Below the pieces are notes generated by a model that was not told the origin of the DNA, made no database searches, and saw nothing but the letters and a program-made list of their open reading frames with translations. Below, one piece after another: positions 45,421 to 58,559 of a stretch of 64,000 nucleotides of DNA (positions are counted from its first letter, which is position 1; every line of letters begins with the position of its first letter). The stretch lies in the NCBI GenBank assembly GCA_047967505.1, contig CM106539.1; one strand, 5' to 3'. This DNA comes from Dipteris shenzhenensis (taxonomy: Eukaryota > Polypodiophyta > Polypodiopsida > Gleicheniales). The translations under genes were made by a program, and so were the position numbers.

Positions 45421-45759
45421 ACATTAACAACACCCCTTTCCATAGTGAAGAGTAGACAAATTTGGAGTAGGAAAGAGAAATGTTTAATAGATAAACTTTG
45501 CAATAAACATCTGCAAAAAATGAAGTAGCATCAATTAAAGAATGAACAATTTTTTCTAAAAGAGGAAATGTGAGTAGTAGAGCTTTGATAAGTAGATGGC
45601 AGTATCACTTTTATTGAAGAGGGGAGTCTGCCTACCTGTCACCATCCAACAAGCAAACATGATAAGAACCAGCTTAATTTTGGTTGGGAAGACAGGTGTC
45701 AGAGACACCCCTCCCTTGTTATCGGGGTCATAATAAAATAGAAGCTTTTCCATATACTT

Positions 45760-46205
45760 AACATGCTTGATGTAAAAAAATGTAATGTGAAAAAGGGTTA
45801 ATTTAGGAGGATAATCTATTGTAAGGGACTTATAGACAAGTGGGGGGGGGGTTAAGGGGGGAATAAGGAGGGAAATTTAAGGAAGAAAAAAAGTTTTTGG
45901 TAGAGGGAAAAACCTGAATGAGAATAAGGTAATAAATAGAAGGGGTAGAAGGGAGAAATATATAGGAGAGGTTTTCTTTTAAATATCTTGGGAACTAACA
46001 ATTAAAGAAACAAAGTGGGTGAGAGTGATGCATTCTTAATAGCGAAGGGGAAGGTAAAAAGACAAACTAAGCAAGGGGGATTTTGCATTGTGTGAGATGA
46101 TGAAAAGAGGGAGAAGTGAACGGGTATAGGAAGGGTGAGGAATTGGGTCTTTATTAGTGAAAATTTTAGACAAGGGAAAGTTTGATAGAATAAGGGAAAA
46201 AGATG

Positions 46206-46208
<3 letters not shown>
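45760..46208. other. Purine-rich DNA, no gene
   Basis: A continuation of the A/G-rich plus strand. It holds G-runs and poly-A, and nothing that codes. Confidence 0.5.

Positions 46209-46277
<69 letters not shown>
46209..46277. repeat. (GA)34 microsatellite
   Basis: An almost perfect GA run of about 68 bases, followed by further purine-rich simple sequence and a G-run at about 46312-46330. Confidence 0.95.
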
Positions 46278-46279
<2 letters not shown>

Positions 46280-49200
46280 GTAGGGGGAGAAGGAGATCTT
46301 TGAGGAAAAAAGGGGGGTGGGGGGGGGGGGAAGAGGGGGGAGAAGATCAAGTAAAAAGAAAGGAAAGGGAAAAGATATAGTAAAAAGAAAGGAAAGAAGA
46401 AAAGATATAGTAAGAGGGGGGTAATATAGTTATATATAGGGAAGCTTACGGGTTAGAAGAGGGGATTCTAAAGGAGCAAGGTTACAAAGTTACATTTTGA
46501 AAACAAAAAAGAGAAAAAGGAACCTTAGAGTTCACATGTAGGTGGATGCCATGCCCAACTTCTTTCATCATCCCTTCCTCCCCTCGCACATTCATTATGG
46601 CCTCAATCACATTTTTATCACACCCTTGGACCCACATCTCGCTCTTCAAGCACTTATCCAAACCTTCCATTATGTCTGCTGTCTCTCCCTAAACTTGTAC
46701 CCCACTCCTCTATTAAAAAGCCTCTCCCATCTCTTTTGGAAAGAATTTTGTTCTCTTTTTCCCCTCCTTAAAATCCAAAAGTCTCCTCTTGAAGACAAAA
46801 CTCTTCTTGATGAAGTTAACTGGCTTCTTGGCCATGTGTTCATCACCGGTCTAGGTAAAGCCTCCCAAACCTCTTTGTAGATGTTTAGTACATACCCTGA
46901 CCCTTGAAAGATTAAACTCCCCTGAATTTCTACCCACATCCAACCCCCCTTCCACTGCTCTTTCATCCCTTTCTGTTACCCTTGACTCTCTCAATCTTCC
47001 TTTTACTTTCAATTCTTTACCCTATCTCATGTGTACGTACAAGGCACACAAACATAACTTTTGTTGGCTTACCAATGCCCATAACTGCATCTTCTTCTCA
47101 CTGACTGATCTCTTAGCTTGAGGGCTCAAAGAGCTAAAAAATGTCATCTCCCTAGAGGGTGAAAAACAACATTCTACGTATAAAAATTTCCTCAATGTAT
47201 CCACAAACATGCTTTAGGGCATCGATTCTAATGAGGACTTCCATGACTTGTTAAAAGAATGGTGTTTGAACCTTGCTTATCAAACTTTTTTTTTCAAAGC
47301 ATTCCATATATTATGTAAAAAAAGAACTTGAAAGTTTGAGCACTAGTTATTGGAAGCTTGAACCAAAAAGCATGGGGAATCGACTAGTAATTGCAAACTG
47401 ACACATCCTAAAAAAACAATTTATATACTTGTGTTACATGGAATGGATACCCTAATGGTACAAGAAAGCATGAAAGGAGGAACATCTAGACAACTCAAAT
47501 ATAACTCTAGTAGTTGCTGCTGCGAATGAGTGTGTGGAGCAAAGGAGGAGTTCAAAGAGCTAAAAACAGTCATCAAACTTGATAGAAGTAGCTAAAAAAT
47601 GACTTAAACTATGTAGTGGCCTAGCAAAATCTCCAAGAAGTATTTTGGATGGCAATAGAGTAGCCACAACGAGCAGCAGATAAGTGCCCAATGAGGAGTC
47701 ACAAAAGCTTAAAGAGAGATTGCACCCTATAGAAGAAGGTGCTGCATCAGAGTAGTAGGCAACCAAACATTGAAGAAAGGCATTGAATAACTTGCACGAG
47801 CTCTGGGATATTGGAGAAGAAAATTATGATCAGGTGTGCAAGAAGAGAAGAAGAAACATAGGAGGCGACAACAAAAAAAGGTGCATAAGTTCAACCTAGA
47901 ATTGCACCTTTTGTAAAGTTAGGTTAGTAGAGTTATCCCAATAGTAATGACCATCCTAATTTAATGAATTCTTGGCCATTATTGACCCCTTGCTTTTTTT
48001 CCCCTCCCCCTTTATACATATAGTGTGTAAATAATGGTGATGATTTTTTAAATGTATTCTTCACAATGTGCCACACATATAGGTCTAACATCTTATGGAA
48101 GTATATGATTAATATGGCCAATTAAAACCTTCACTTTCATTATATTTTCATATATGGAGTAAGTAGATATGTAAAACCTTGGTTTTTATTTCCTACGCAT
48201 GGAAAATTTGGGAAGAAAACCACTTAACATACATGGGACCTTGTATTTTTTTAAGGGATGTTATAAAATCACAACACTTGTGGATGACATGTTTATGCAT
48301 CTCAAGACAAGAAAGGTACTCTTGTTTGTTATGGTGTACTTAGAGGGGGTAGTGAATATGATATTGAATTGCCTTAAGAAGTACCACTTGCTAAGGTTTG
48401 GTGCTTTGATAAAATGTAATTGATAATGTATGTGCATTATTCAAGTTTATCATACGAACATGATAAATGGGAGAAGCAACATCCGATGACATAGCCACAT
48501 CTACAACAGGTAAGGAAAGGACTCAACCTCGATCCTAGCATTGAATTTAGCTACATAATCATCTACCACAATAACATCAATCATCCCATGCATGATATAA
48601 ACATTTTCCAAGGAATCCTCCATGACTACATCCAAACAACGCAAAGCATGGGGTTCTAACTGAGTTGAATAAGGTTGAATTGAAGGAGGATTCGGTTAAG
48701 ATATAGTAGCATTAGGAAAAGGCAAAGGCATCAAAACATCACAATCAAAAAATGGTGAAATGGGTTCGGGACCCCACCAATGGGACAACCATAGATTTTG
48801 GTTTTTTAACTTGTTTGTCCACTGACACTAATATTTTTTATGAGAAGGTTATTTTAAAAGGGAAGGAGTTCAATGTAAGCCGTAACAAGGGAAGGAACCT
48901 ACTAGCACTAGTTCCCAAAGTGCCCAATTCGCCTACATTTATAATAGGCATTCAAAAATGAGGTAAAAAGGATCTTAATGCAAAGAGGGGAAGCAACCCC
49001 CCAATCAATGCACAAGGAGCTACATGTCCCATAGCACACAAACATGAACATCTCAATCTAGCATGGGGAGGTGAGGTTTGGCATGTGAAGTACCCTAGTT
49101 GATAAATATGCAACAAAGAAAAGATGAGGACAAAGAGGAGTTGGGAGGTCCTTCACTGTAAAATATTGAATAGTGAGACATGAATTCTTTGGCTAGATCA

Positions 49201-50010
49201 AATCGTAGATCCTAGGGCATCACATGGGCAAGCTTCCCTTGGCTCCAAAATTTGGCTTGGCTCATAAGTCGATATACCACATCCTGAGAAATACAATGGG
49301 CATAATAGAAGCCTTTGCCGTGGAAGATGAAAAATAAAATATTATCCTCAACTAAAAATAATTTAGCCCAACTATAAAGTTTTTTCTCAAAGAGATCTAA
49401 CTCCATGAAGAAGACACACATCCATGCTGCTATGAAGGATTTTGACCTAGTGAAATGTGGATTCATCATTGAGAGCACGGAGAGTCTCAATCTATAAGGT
49501 CGAAGTCGGGAAGCTGAAGCGGTCCAATTTCAAAGCTTTATTAGGGACACCTAACCTCTTAATGCTACCATGCCCCACCCCATGTGCATTGTTCACAATT
49601 GGTGATGTGACACACATGACTCTGAATCTACATAGTGGCTGACTCGCCAAAGATCATGAGGGACTACATACTGAATACATTGTGTATGGACTCCTAGCCC
49701 TCAAAAATTCTCTTTAAGGGCAACTCTCACTAAATAGTATCACCTATCAATGTGGTGCGGCCTTGAGGAAACTCTTATATTGCATTGGTAGTATCATATT
49801 GAGGTGATGGTACTCTAGGTGGCAGCTCAATTGGTGGAGATGGTATTCCAAGTATATTTTAATGTAATGTTGTAAGTCTGATAGGCTAAAATTTTGTGTT
49901 CTTGCTTATCCATTTGTTACAATAAAGTCTAACTTGGATTACAAAGGTGAAGATGAACATCATTCATACATAGAGGAGCAATTAGCAACTATGGAAAATG
50001 ATATAGATTA
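46278..50010. other. No gene recognised
   Basis: The purine bias reverses at about 46.5 kb. A plus-strand frame at 46542-46880 (112 residues) has a protein-like composition (LHGHVFITGLG-type end) but no family. The rest to 50 kb is AT-rich with stops in every frame. Confidence 0.4.
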
Positions 50011-50011
50011 A

Positions 50012-50232
50012 GAAGTCATACATGAAGTAGTTGGTTGTGTCAACTGGTTCTATATTATGCAACATATTCTTTACATTACTTTTGCATACATCTCTAATAA
50101 ATGAAGGAGATATATAAAAAGAAGTCATATGTGAAGTAGATGATTGTGTTACTTGGTCCTACAGTAATGCCAAATATATTTTCTTCATATGTAATTTGCA
50201 TACACATTGGATAAATGAACGAGCTATATCAA
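50012..50232 (+). repeat. ~109-base diverged tandem repeat
   Basis: GAAGTCATACATGAAGTAG at 50012 recurs as GAAGTCATATGTGAAGTAG at 50121. Similarity continues through TTTGCATACA and AATAAATGAA.GAG.TATAT. Two copies are diverged by about 25%. Confidence 0.7.
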
Positions 50233-53200
50233 AACTGTGGCTTTAATTAGACATACATGAAATGTTAATGCAATAGTAGCTAGTTGCTACTCAATTATTA
50301 CTCTATTTTCATATACAAAACTGAGCATACTAAATTGAATTTTCCACCAGTGGTAATGCCCAAGAAATTTATAGAGCAAGTGTTGGAAAGATTGCTGTAA
50401 TAATTCATAGTTTTCTAGATAGTTACAATAAGCAACTGTGAAATTGAACACCTAAGTTTCCAAATGCAAAAGTTGGAACGGGCTACATCATTTGTCATTT
50501 CACCCCTAATTTTTTAACTTTTCTTCGCATCATTAAGGAGGCATAAGAAAAGATATGGTAGGATAAAAGAGAAGTGAAGCAAGAGAGGAGGGGAGATGAA
50601 AGACAATTTGAGACAAATAACAACATGCTTGAGAAGGAAGGAAAAGAAAGGGAAGGATAATTGAAGAAAGATGGAGGGGGGAGGAGGGGAAATAAAAAAT
50701 GTGGCTTATATGATCAAAAGTAAGGCCAAATATTGAGGAACCTTTTCATGGGATCAATCTTGGATGGATAGTAATTTTCCTAGCCATATTCCCCCTTCTA
50801 GTGACCAACTAATCATTTTCATCATTCCAAAATGATCTACCCAAGGGAATTTATTTCCATAAATATACATGAAAAAATGTGTTTTCTATCACCACAAGAA
50901 GTATGAACCACTTATATAATGAATTTCATCCTTTGTTTCACATGTTGGGAAGAACACTTGTTTGAGATGGTAATCGTTAATTTCTTTATGCTACTTGAGA
51001 CGGCTCATTACAGCAAGGTGTCTCATTTTTAATGATGATTCTATAATAATTTTATGAGACGTTTTTCATGTTGAATTGGGAGAAGTTCCATCATATGTAC
51101 TTCATTTAAAAACCTTGTTCGTTTGAGATTACAATCCAATAACACTATCTTTTAAAATGCATGCAATCCTATAATTCTATCTCTATATTTTCAAGACATA
51201 TTTGGAAAGTCCAATGCTTGTTGACATGAAATCTAAACCATTGATATCAATGTGTGAATCTACGAATGCTATTGTTATTACGAAGTGTACAAGTGCACGG
51301 ATGTTTTAGGCTCACTACTATTGTGGAATTGATTTCACTTAATGAAGTACAAATGGCATTATCATGTGTCCTCTACCTACTTTAATGCTTACTATGCACT
51401 AGATTTCTATAACCTTGTATCTCAAATTAATTTCAATAGCAAGGAAGAGGAAAGAAAGGTGTGGAAGAGAGAAAGTGTAGAAGGACGATAGATAAAATAT
51501 CATAAGATATTTATAACCAATGCAAGAAGAGCATCAGGATCAAAGTTGATGACGATGCAAGTGACGCACATGGTCAAAGACAAAGAGAGGCATAGGCTAA
51601 GAACTCTACAGTGGTGAGATGTATGTGAGTGACCATGGGTGTGTGACTTTAACAAGGCAAGAGGGAAGTGAAAATACAGATCATAAGAGGAAATGATGTT
51701 GCGATGGGAAGAATTGACAATAGAGGAAGAGAGGAGTCAATGATGGAGGAAAGGCATTGTAGGTAGGGTAGAGTTGTTGGACAAGAAAGACTATAAGCAA
51801 AAGAGGATGAAATGTGTAGGAAGAGGGTTGGGATCCTTGGGCCAATGTCTATTAAGTGAAAGTAAAGGAAGGCCATTTCAACAGAAGGGTAGAGTCTTAG
51901 TCTCTCATAATCCATAGAGTAGAGTCTCAGTCTCTTAGCATCATAGACCAAGTAGGAGAGCCTAATAGTAAATTCTTTCACCTAGCCCTCCATTATAAGG
52001 GACAACCCTTGCAAACTAAGTGGACCTCAGATATAATGATAGATTTCCAACCAAAGGCTTCTCTAAATATTACATTAGGTGATTTGGGTATCTCTATCAT
52101 TTTGAAAGAAATGATTTGGAAGGAAGCATTTTTAAAAGGTGTAGAGATTTAAAAAAAGTGTAGAGATCTTCCATTTGGAATTATATTTAAAAGGTGTAGG
52201 TCAGAAACCTTCCAAGTGATCACAATTAGAGAATTCCATGGATAAACAAGAGCTATGGAACAATGTCAAGATGATGCAAAATGACAAGGCACCTAGGACT
52301 AGGTAGCCCTCCCTAGGAGGTTGTAAGGAGATGTTGACGAGGGAGACCTTGCCTAAGTGGTAAATGAGACCTAGCTAGAAGATGTCCTCTCTTATTGTGT
52401 TCATGTGCACTCTATGGCCTTCATTTTCAAAAGTGGCGATACCTACAAGGGACTAGTGGTTACCTTCCTGGATGTCTCCTATAAGATCACACTATGAGGA
52501 ATTCATTGAGTGTTTCAACCTCATCCTTAATAGAGTAATTTCAAAGATCCCATCTCCTATATAAACACATCCTTGATAATGGGTACATGACTTGAGATGG
52601 CCTCAAATGGGCCAATAAATGAACCAAATTTTACCAAACTCAAATTTATGAATGCCGTTATAGAGATGACTAGCACTTCTTGACAGCCATCCCGCCACCT
52701 TGCCTCTATCCTCCTAACTATCGTCGTACAAGACTGTATAGATGCGTGTACACTCCGTACAGCCTAATAAATGGTGTGGGATTGGTTGGAAAATTTTCTC
52801 GTAGCTCATTGGTTTTGTGTGTGAAGTTGTGGTTCAATCTGGGTCCAATTCGGGTCCCAAACGGATGAGTTACGAGGGGTTAAAGTAAGGGTAAAAATGG
52901 TCCTTTTTTGTGGGGGGGTCCTTGCCCTTAAGTTTGGTGTGAATGGTCCTAAACTCTAACTGGAATGGACTAACTAAACTAAGGAAGTTAAGCTAACTTT
53001 GTAGTTACAATAACTATCCTAGCTAATTAGGTGTGGTGGTTCACATTAGTCGATGGTCATCAAGCTGCTAATTTATGTTACCAACATGTGATTGTTGTAG
53101 CCTAACTACCCACCTCCTCTATTCTATGGCTTGCTAAAAGTTTTTTTTTAAAAGCCTACAAAGAAAGGGGTTGAGCATTAAAAATGTCTTCATGCATTCC

Positions 53201-53556
53201 CAAGTTATCTCCTTGAAGCAAATATACAAAATGCTGCAAGAAGTGGACGAAACTCGACAGCCACAAATTTGTACAAACCAAATCTGGGGGGAGGGGGGAG
53301 GAAGAACCTTTCTCGACACACCCAAATGTTTAGACCCCAATGCCATTTGATGTGGTCTTCTCCAAGCTTGAGAATCATTTAACCCCTCTTTCCATTTTAA
53401 GGGTGGAGATGCATGCGCATGGAATACCTTGCCTCAATTATTATTCACATGTTGAAGCACTTGAATGAGTGGTGCAAAGTGGAATATTCTAGGATCTCCA
53501 AATGCACATTAAAAGTTCTCTCCTTTGGGTCTTTAAAGCCTTGGAGGATGGGAATG
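50233..53556. other. No gene recognised
   Basis: AT-rich sequence. Frames at 51981-51649 (-, 110 residues) and 52680-52868 (+) show no motif. No RNA gene or large repeat is visible. Confidence 0.45.
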
Positions 53557-53863
53557 AGTTCTAGAAGTTTCTAGCTTATCTCACAAGGCTTGGTCAAACC
53601 TAGTTAATTAGCGAAGGAGGGGAGTGGGGTAATGTGTTATTTTTTAAGACCACCCATGAGACTAAACCTAATAAAATTTGTGGAGGCATCTTCCAATCTA
53701 GATTTCTAGCCTATCATGACCTTGGTCGAATCTAGAAGTTTCTAGGCTATCACAAGCTTGGTCAAACCTACTTAATTACAAAGGAGAGTGGGGTAATGTG
53801 TTATTTTTTAACACCACCCATGAGACTAAACCTAATCCAATTTGTGGAGGCATCTTCCAATCA
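53557..53863 (+). repeat. ~165-base direct repeat
   Basis: TCTAGAAGTTTCTAG starts copies at about 53557 and 53730. Both continue with CTTGGTCAAACCTA.TTAATTA, GTGGGGTAATGTGTTATTTT and GAGACTAAACCTAAT, then GTGGAGGCATCTTCCAATC. A further partial TTTCTAGCCTATCATGACCT unit lies between them. Divergence is low, so the event is fairly recent. Confidence 0.85.
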
Positions 53864-56000
53864 TAGGTGAGCTTCGTCCACACTTGTCCATTGTAAATCG
53901 AGCCTAGAGAGGATGACTATATTTGTGGAGCTGAGACAAGGAATTCGTTAGTCAAGCAACTTGCTTGGCAAATGTTGTATAACCTAGGAATTCAAAAAGC
54001 TACAAGATGTGGTTAGTAATAAGGAGGACGTTGATTATTAAAATACCTTGTAGACATCTCACATGAGGGGGTCACCTTGTAGGCATGTAACAAAGCACCT
54101 TAGTTAATGGAGAGATTTTTAAAATTAGGGAGCTTACATCTCATTTATATACAAGAGGGGATTGTAATTCAACACTACGAAACTATAAAGGGAAGTTAAA
54201 CGAAAGATGTAAACAATAATGTAAAACAATAAATTTCTTGCTCACACATGCTCTATGGGCTTTTAGAATAACCAAACACTACAGTGCCTGCATTTCCATG
54301 ACAAAGATTGATGACGAAAAAAGGACACATCTCCCAAGGCGCTTGTGAATGATTATGACAAAGCTTCATGAGTTGTAGAAGTAGGATAACAAGGGCCAGA
54401 TTGTGGATCAAATCTTTGGAGGGTGGGCTTGAAGATGAGGAGCGCTAGAATGCCTTGATTTGAACGTTGGGGGCTCTCTCTAATGCAAAGGCCATGGAGA
54501 TTACCAAGAAGAAAGTGATTGAAATGATGAAGGGTAAGGGAACAAATCTAAATATCACTATCAAATTGATGTTTAGGAGTAATATACCATTGAGCACAAC
54601 GTGAAGCTTACTTTCTGTGATACTCCCTAGCTTACCTACATCAAAGGTAGTGACCCACAACTTTGTCCACCTAATTACTCAAAGTCTCAACGAGAGCAAG
54701 ACCCCATAATGGTGTAAAGGCTAACCCAAGGGCGACTACTTATCAACAATACATCAAGGTTATTCTGATTGTGGAGGTTTATCAACATGATGAAGGCTAC
54801 AATAGATTGAAGCAAATCACAAAGCAAGAGAAGATCATTCAAGTTACTCGATCTAGACATTTGGATAGTCTTTCAACTTATGATGGAACAGGGCCATGCC
54901 CCTAGTTGGGTTTAGCATATTTGAAGAGTTGAGAAAAATATTTGCTTAAATTAGGAACGACAAAGGTTTAACGATTGCATGAAAAGACTCTCTAGTGCCA
55001 TGTGTCTACATGATTTGGAAACGCTAGATACACAAGTTAGCTAGTTGTCTACCCTTTCACATTTCTACATGGAGCTCGATGCATCACATCAAACCTTCAA
55101 AACAAGAAGATTGTAAAAGCGAAGAAATGCTTGGAATTGGTTGGATAAAGTCCATGTTTGCACTCAAAATGTTATTGAAGTATCATCATGCATCAACAAT
55201 ATCCTCAAGTTGGTGGATTTTACAATCAAAAGGTCAGAACACTTGAAATCAACGAATATAAATGTACATATATACAAAGGAAGAAAAAGGAATTCAAAAT
55301 GTTGCACATGCCTAGAGAACTAGAATACTACAATCAAATTGTGTACTAAAGGCATAAGAGGTTGCATCATGCAGTAACAAGTGGTTGACATCCTTGATTT
55401 TTAACAAATCAATTGTCTATTCACTTTGGCTCTTGAATGGTTTCAGAAGGAATTTTTGTTGGGTGATTTTTTCCAAATAATAATTTTGCTACCTTAAACC
55501 TTCGTAGGGTCTTGTTGGGATAGAATAAGGATATTATTCACAATTAGAATGTTAGTACAATGTCATTGCACATTAACAAAGCATTGTAAACATGATGGAT
55601 AAAATTAGAAGGCTTGGAAGGCCATTAACTAGCTAGTGTACATCTACATATATATAGAGGAAGTGAGAAATGACAGACACAATGATACCATGTACCTAGA
55701 GAGCCACGAGGTTATCTTCAAATTATATGCTAAAGGCACAAGAAACAACTTTGTTTACCAAATGGTTGGTAGCCTTGGTTGAGATATTAACTATTTGTTT
55801 CCTTTAAGTATTGGAGGGTTTGGGGAGAAATTCTCATTGTAGCAATGTAGCTTGTTCCTTTTTTGGTGCATTAGTAATGAGAGACCCTAGATAGGATATG
55901 CGTTCAAGGGGTATTAAAAAAACCCCTTATTTGTAAATTTTGTGTGGATTTTAAAAAAAAGCCTTTTTAAATGGGTTTTCCCCCCAAAAGTTCAATTAAA
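53864..56000. other. No gene; diverged duplication at about 55.25-55.80 kb
   Basis: A stretch at about 55250-55460 is loosely repeated at about 55630-55830. Shared parts are ACATATATA.A.AGGAAG, CCTAGAGA.C, TACTAAAGGCA or TGCTAAAGGCA, and GTTG.CAT.CTTG. Otherwise it holds no coding or RNA feature. Confidence 0.45.
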
Positions 56001-56070
56001 AACCCCTTTATGTAAATACATTTTGTAAATTCATTAAAAATTTTTGAATTGAAAAACCCCTCCATTTGAA
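55905..56070 (+). repeat. Short AAAACCCCTT direct repeats
   Basis: AAAAACCCCTTATTTGTAAATTTTGTG at about 55917 recurs in looser form as AAAAACCCCTTTATGTAAATACATTTTGTAAA at about 55999. A third AAAAACCCC lies at about 56053. This may be a degraded MITE-like or simple repeat, but paired termini are not clear. Confidence 0.45.
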
Positions 56071-58300
56071 CCACATGGTATACTTACATATTTTTAGGTC
56101 CACCCCAAATTCTTTTTATTCAATTAAACTTTTCTCCATAAGGTTACTTCTATGTTGAGCTAATAGTTTTTTTGGACCATACATATAACTACTAAAAATA
56201 TGTTTAAAAAGAAGTAAAGTTTCTAGCAATGTCCTTAAGGATCCGATCCACAAGGTTAAAGGATTACTGTCCTTGGTTATCACAACATTAAAGTGTTGAA
56301 GTACAAAAAAGTTGAATTTCTTACTTTTGTAATTACTATACAAAACATCTTTTAGAGTGCATTGTAGGTATGATGCTTTTTATAATTTTCATCTTCTATG
56401 ATTCATCCTTTACAAACCTACCTTGAATGAGGCTCATATAATATACAATCTCTCTCTTTAAGGCGATTTGGTAAGCATTGATGGAACCATTAGCTCTTTG
56501 TATAACTAAACAAACATCTTTAAGTTCAAGAAGGAAGCCATTTTATGCTCTAGTTGTTTCTAAAGGGTGCCAAACTCAAATGAGGATTAGCCTACTATAA
56601 TTGCTCAAGTAAAGCTCCAATACCACATCCTTTCTCTTGTGTAATTGATGGAAAGATAAAGCCTAAAATCTAGTCTATCCTTATAACCTTTGGAGTTGAA
56701 ATCAAAAGTTTTTACGAAACCCATTGCCCCTAATTCTATTCAAAGCATCGATAAGAGATGTCCTAAGGTGGCCTCTAATCACATAATGCATTGCAAAGAC
56801 ACCAATAGCGTTCTCATTAAGTTGTCAAAGCTAGACTAACCCCACATGATCAAGACCAATGAATGAGTCAAGGTGGTGCCTTTTGTCTAAGGCATAGAGT
56901 ACAACATTACACTCAACAAGTGATTGGATTAACTTGTACCAAGATGCTACTCTAAGATAACATGCTACCAAGGCATGATCACATTGGTTGCCCTCCAAAA
57001 GATCATCCACAAAATCTTCAACATCTCCTTAATAAAGGGGACAAGGCGTTCAATGCAATTCATGCTAAGGTTCCTATAAACTATAGCTTGCTAATGAGTA
57101 ACTTGTTTGCTCCTCAAGCTACAAAGTCTCAATGCCATGTACCACCACATGGGTAGTACCCTTGCCCTACCCCAAGGCTTGTATTGTGCATCAATCAACC
57201 AAACACGTGAAAATAAGAGAGGTAGGGGATGGCAAGGTATGCTAGGTCAATGATGCTTATTAGCAATAAGTTCAATATTATTTGTCATTTATTATTGGAG
57301 CCTTCTTGTTCAAAACCTAGAAATGAAAGCAACATGCAAATACTTGATGGATCACAATATTTGTCTTGCTTTGAGATCTCATCCATTTATGTTCCTTGTC
57401 TAAGCAAACCAACTTATTCACTTTGGGCTTGGGATGCGGGGTGCAACGTTACGAGTGTTATTTCTTCTTGGACATCCATGCCCCTTGGAGTATCTCGTAA
57501 TTGGAGCTTCTTCAAGTTAAGTAGATACACCACCGAGTGCCTATTCCACCACTTTACACGGTTGGATCTTTTGGAGGAGAGTGTGCCTATTCCACCACTC
57601 TACGCGGTTGGATCTAGTGGAGGAGCTCCCAACCTAGGTTGAGATCAAGTGACAACTTCTACAATGGTGTCTCCATTTTGATAACATCTATCGAGTGTGC
57701 CATGAAAGGTGACCATAAATGGCATTCCATAGCCAAACAATCATCTTGGAATTTCAAGAAATCCCACCAAGGATCTTTAGACTTTCAATCATTACATCAT
57801 GGTGGAGCCCCATGTATTAACGTGGATTCAATTCGCTAGTATTGATACTCATCGTTGCCACTGATACTCATCATTCTGACAACAACAATTTGACGGATGG
57901 CAAGGAGGGAGACATAGTTCAAGAAACAAAGCAATACACGAGGGGTCCAATAATGTGGGCGATACAATGAGCAATAGCTTGAGTTCCATAAGCACATGAG
58001 GAAAGAGGAGGTAGATAGGAGTTCTTGAACAAAGCAAGCTAGACATCAGAGAAGAGTGTGGTGTGACTAACTGACTAGATAGTCATTGATGTAAGGGGAA
58101 AGGGCACACTGGGGTCGGGCGTTGAGGCGTCTCCTACATTCCCTTCAAGTAACAACATTTTCTATACAGTCCGCTTGCAACTTGCCTAGATAGTCAGATG
58201 CACAATGAAGAGGTGTAAGAAGGGCATACACCAGTTCTCGTAGCTATTCGAACTCCTCCATGAGGGGAAGGTGCACATGTGTCTACCAAGAAGAAATGAT
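56071..58300. other. No gene recognised; short tandem repeat at 57.5 kb
   Basis: A plus-strand frame at 57229-57642 (137 residues) spans the 46-base tandem repeat at 57537-57628 (GTGCCTATTCCACCACT then ACGCGGTTGGATCT..TGGAGGAG twice). Its composition is protein-like, but no family is evident. Confidence 0.4.
57537..57628 (+). repeat. 46-base tandem repeat, two copies
   Basis: TGCCTATTCCACCACTTTAC and TGCCTATTCCACCACTCTAC start 46 bases apart. Each is followed by .CGGTTGGATCT..TGGAGGAG. Confidence 0.9.
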
Positions 58301-58559
58301 TCACATTTGACCACTATTTGAGGTTTATATCCTTGTGTGTCCATACCTCGAGAACCTCCAAGGTGCTGCCTAGGGAAGTGTTGCCGGAACAATCTTGAAG
58401 GATTGAAAATAGTGCTTCATCTTCCACCCTTTGATGAGGACAATGCCATGGTTGGGAGGTAATTTTCCTACCAACCATCTGACAAATGCAGGCAGCTGGG
58501 GTAAGGTCATGACGATCACAGGTAGGGCTGCTGCTTGTTTCCCATGTCAATTCTGTTCC

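Larger units (their letters stand above)
43679..45759 (-). repeat. ~340-base direct repeat resembling retroelement 3' ends
   Basis: 43679-44017 and 45421-45759 match along almost their whole length, with about 1742 bases between starts. Both read GAAGAGGGGAGTCT.CCTACC and ACCCCTCCCTTGTTATC. On the minus strand each ends in a polypurine-like GAAAGGGG run followed by TGTTGTAAATGTC or TGTTGTTAATGTC, as at an internal-region/LTR border. The block between is purine-rich with no coding motif. It could be two related elements in tandem or a non-autonomous LTR element. Confidence 0.6.

Noticed and set aside
46036-46350. A Ser/Leu-repeat protein of 104 residues
   Set aside because: It is a translation of the (GA)n microsatellite.
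57229-57642. A 137-residue plus-strand frame as a possible gene
   Set aside because: It contains a 46-base tandem repeat and matches no family. There are no splice signals, so evidence is too thin.
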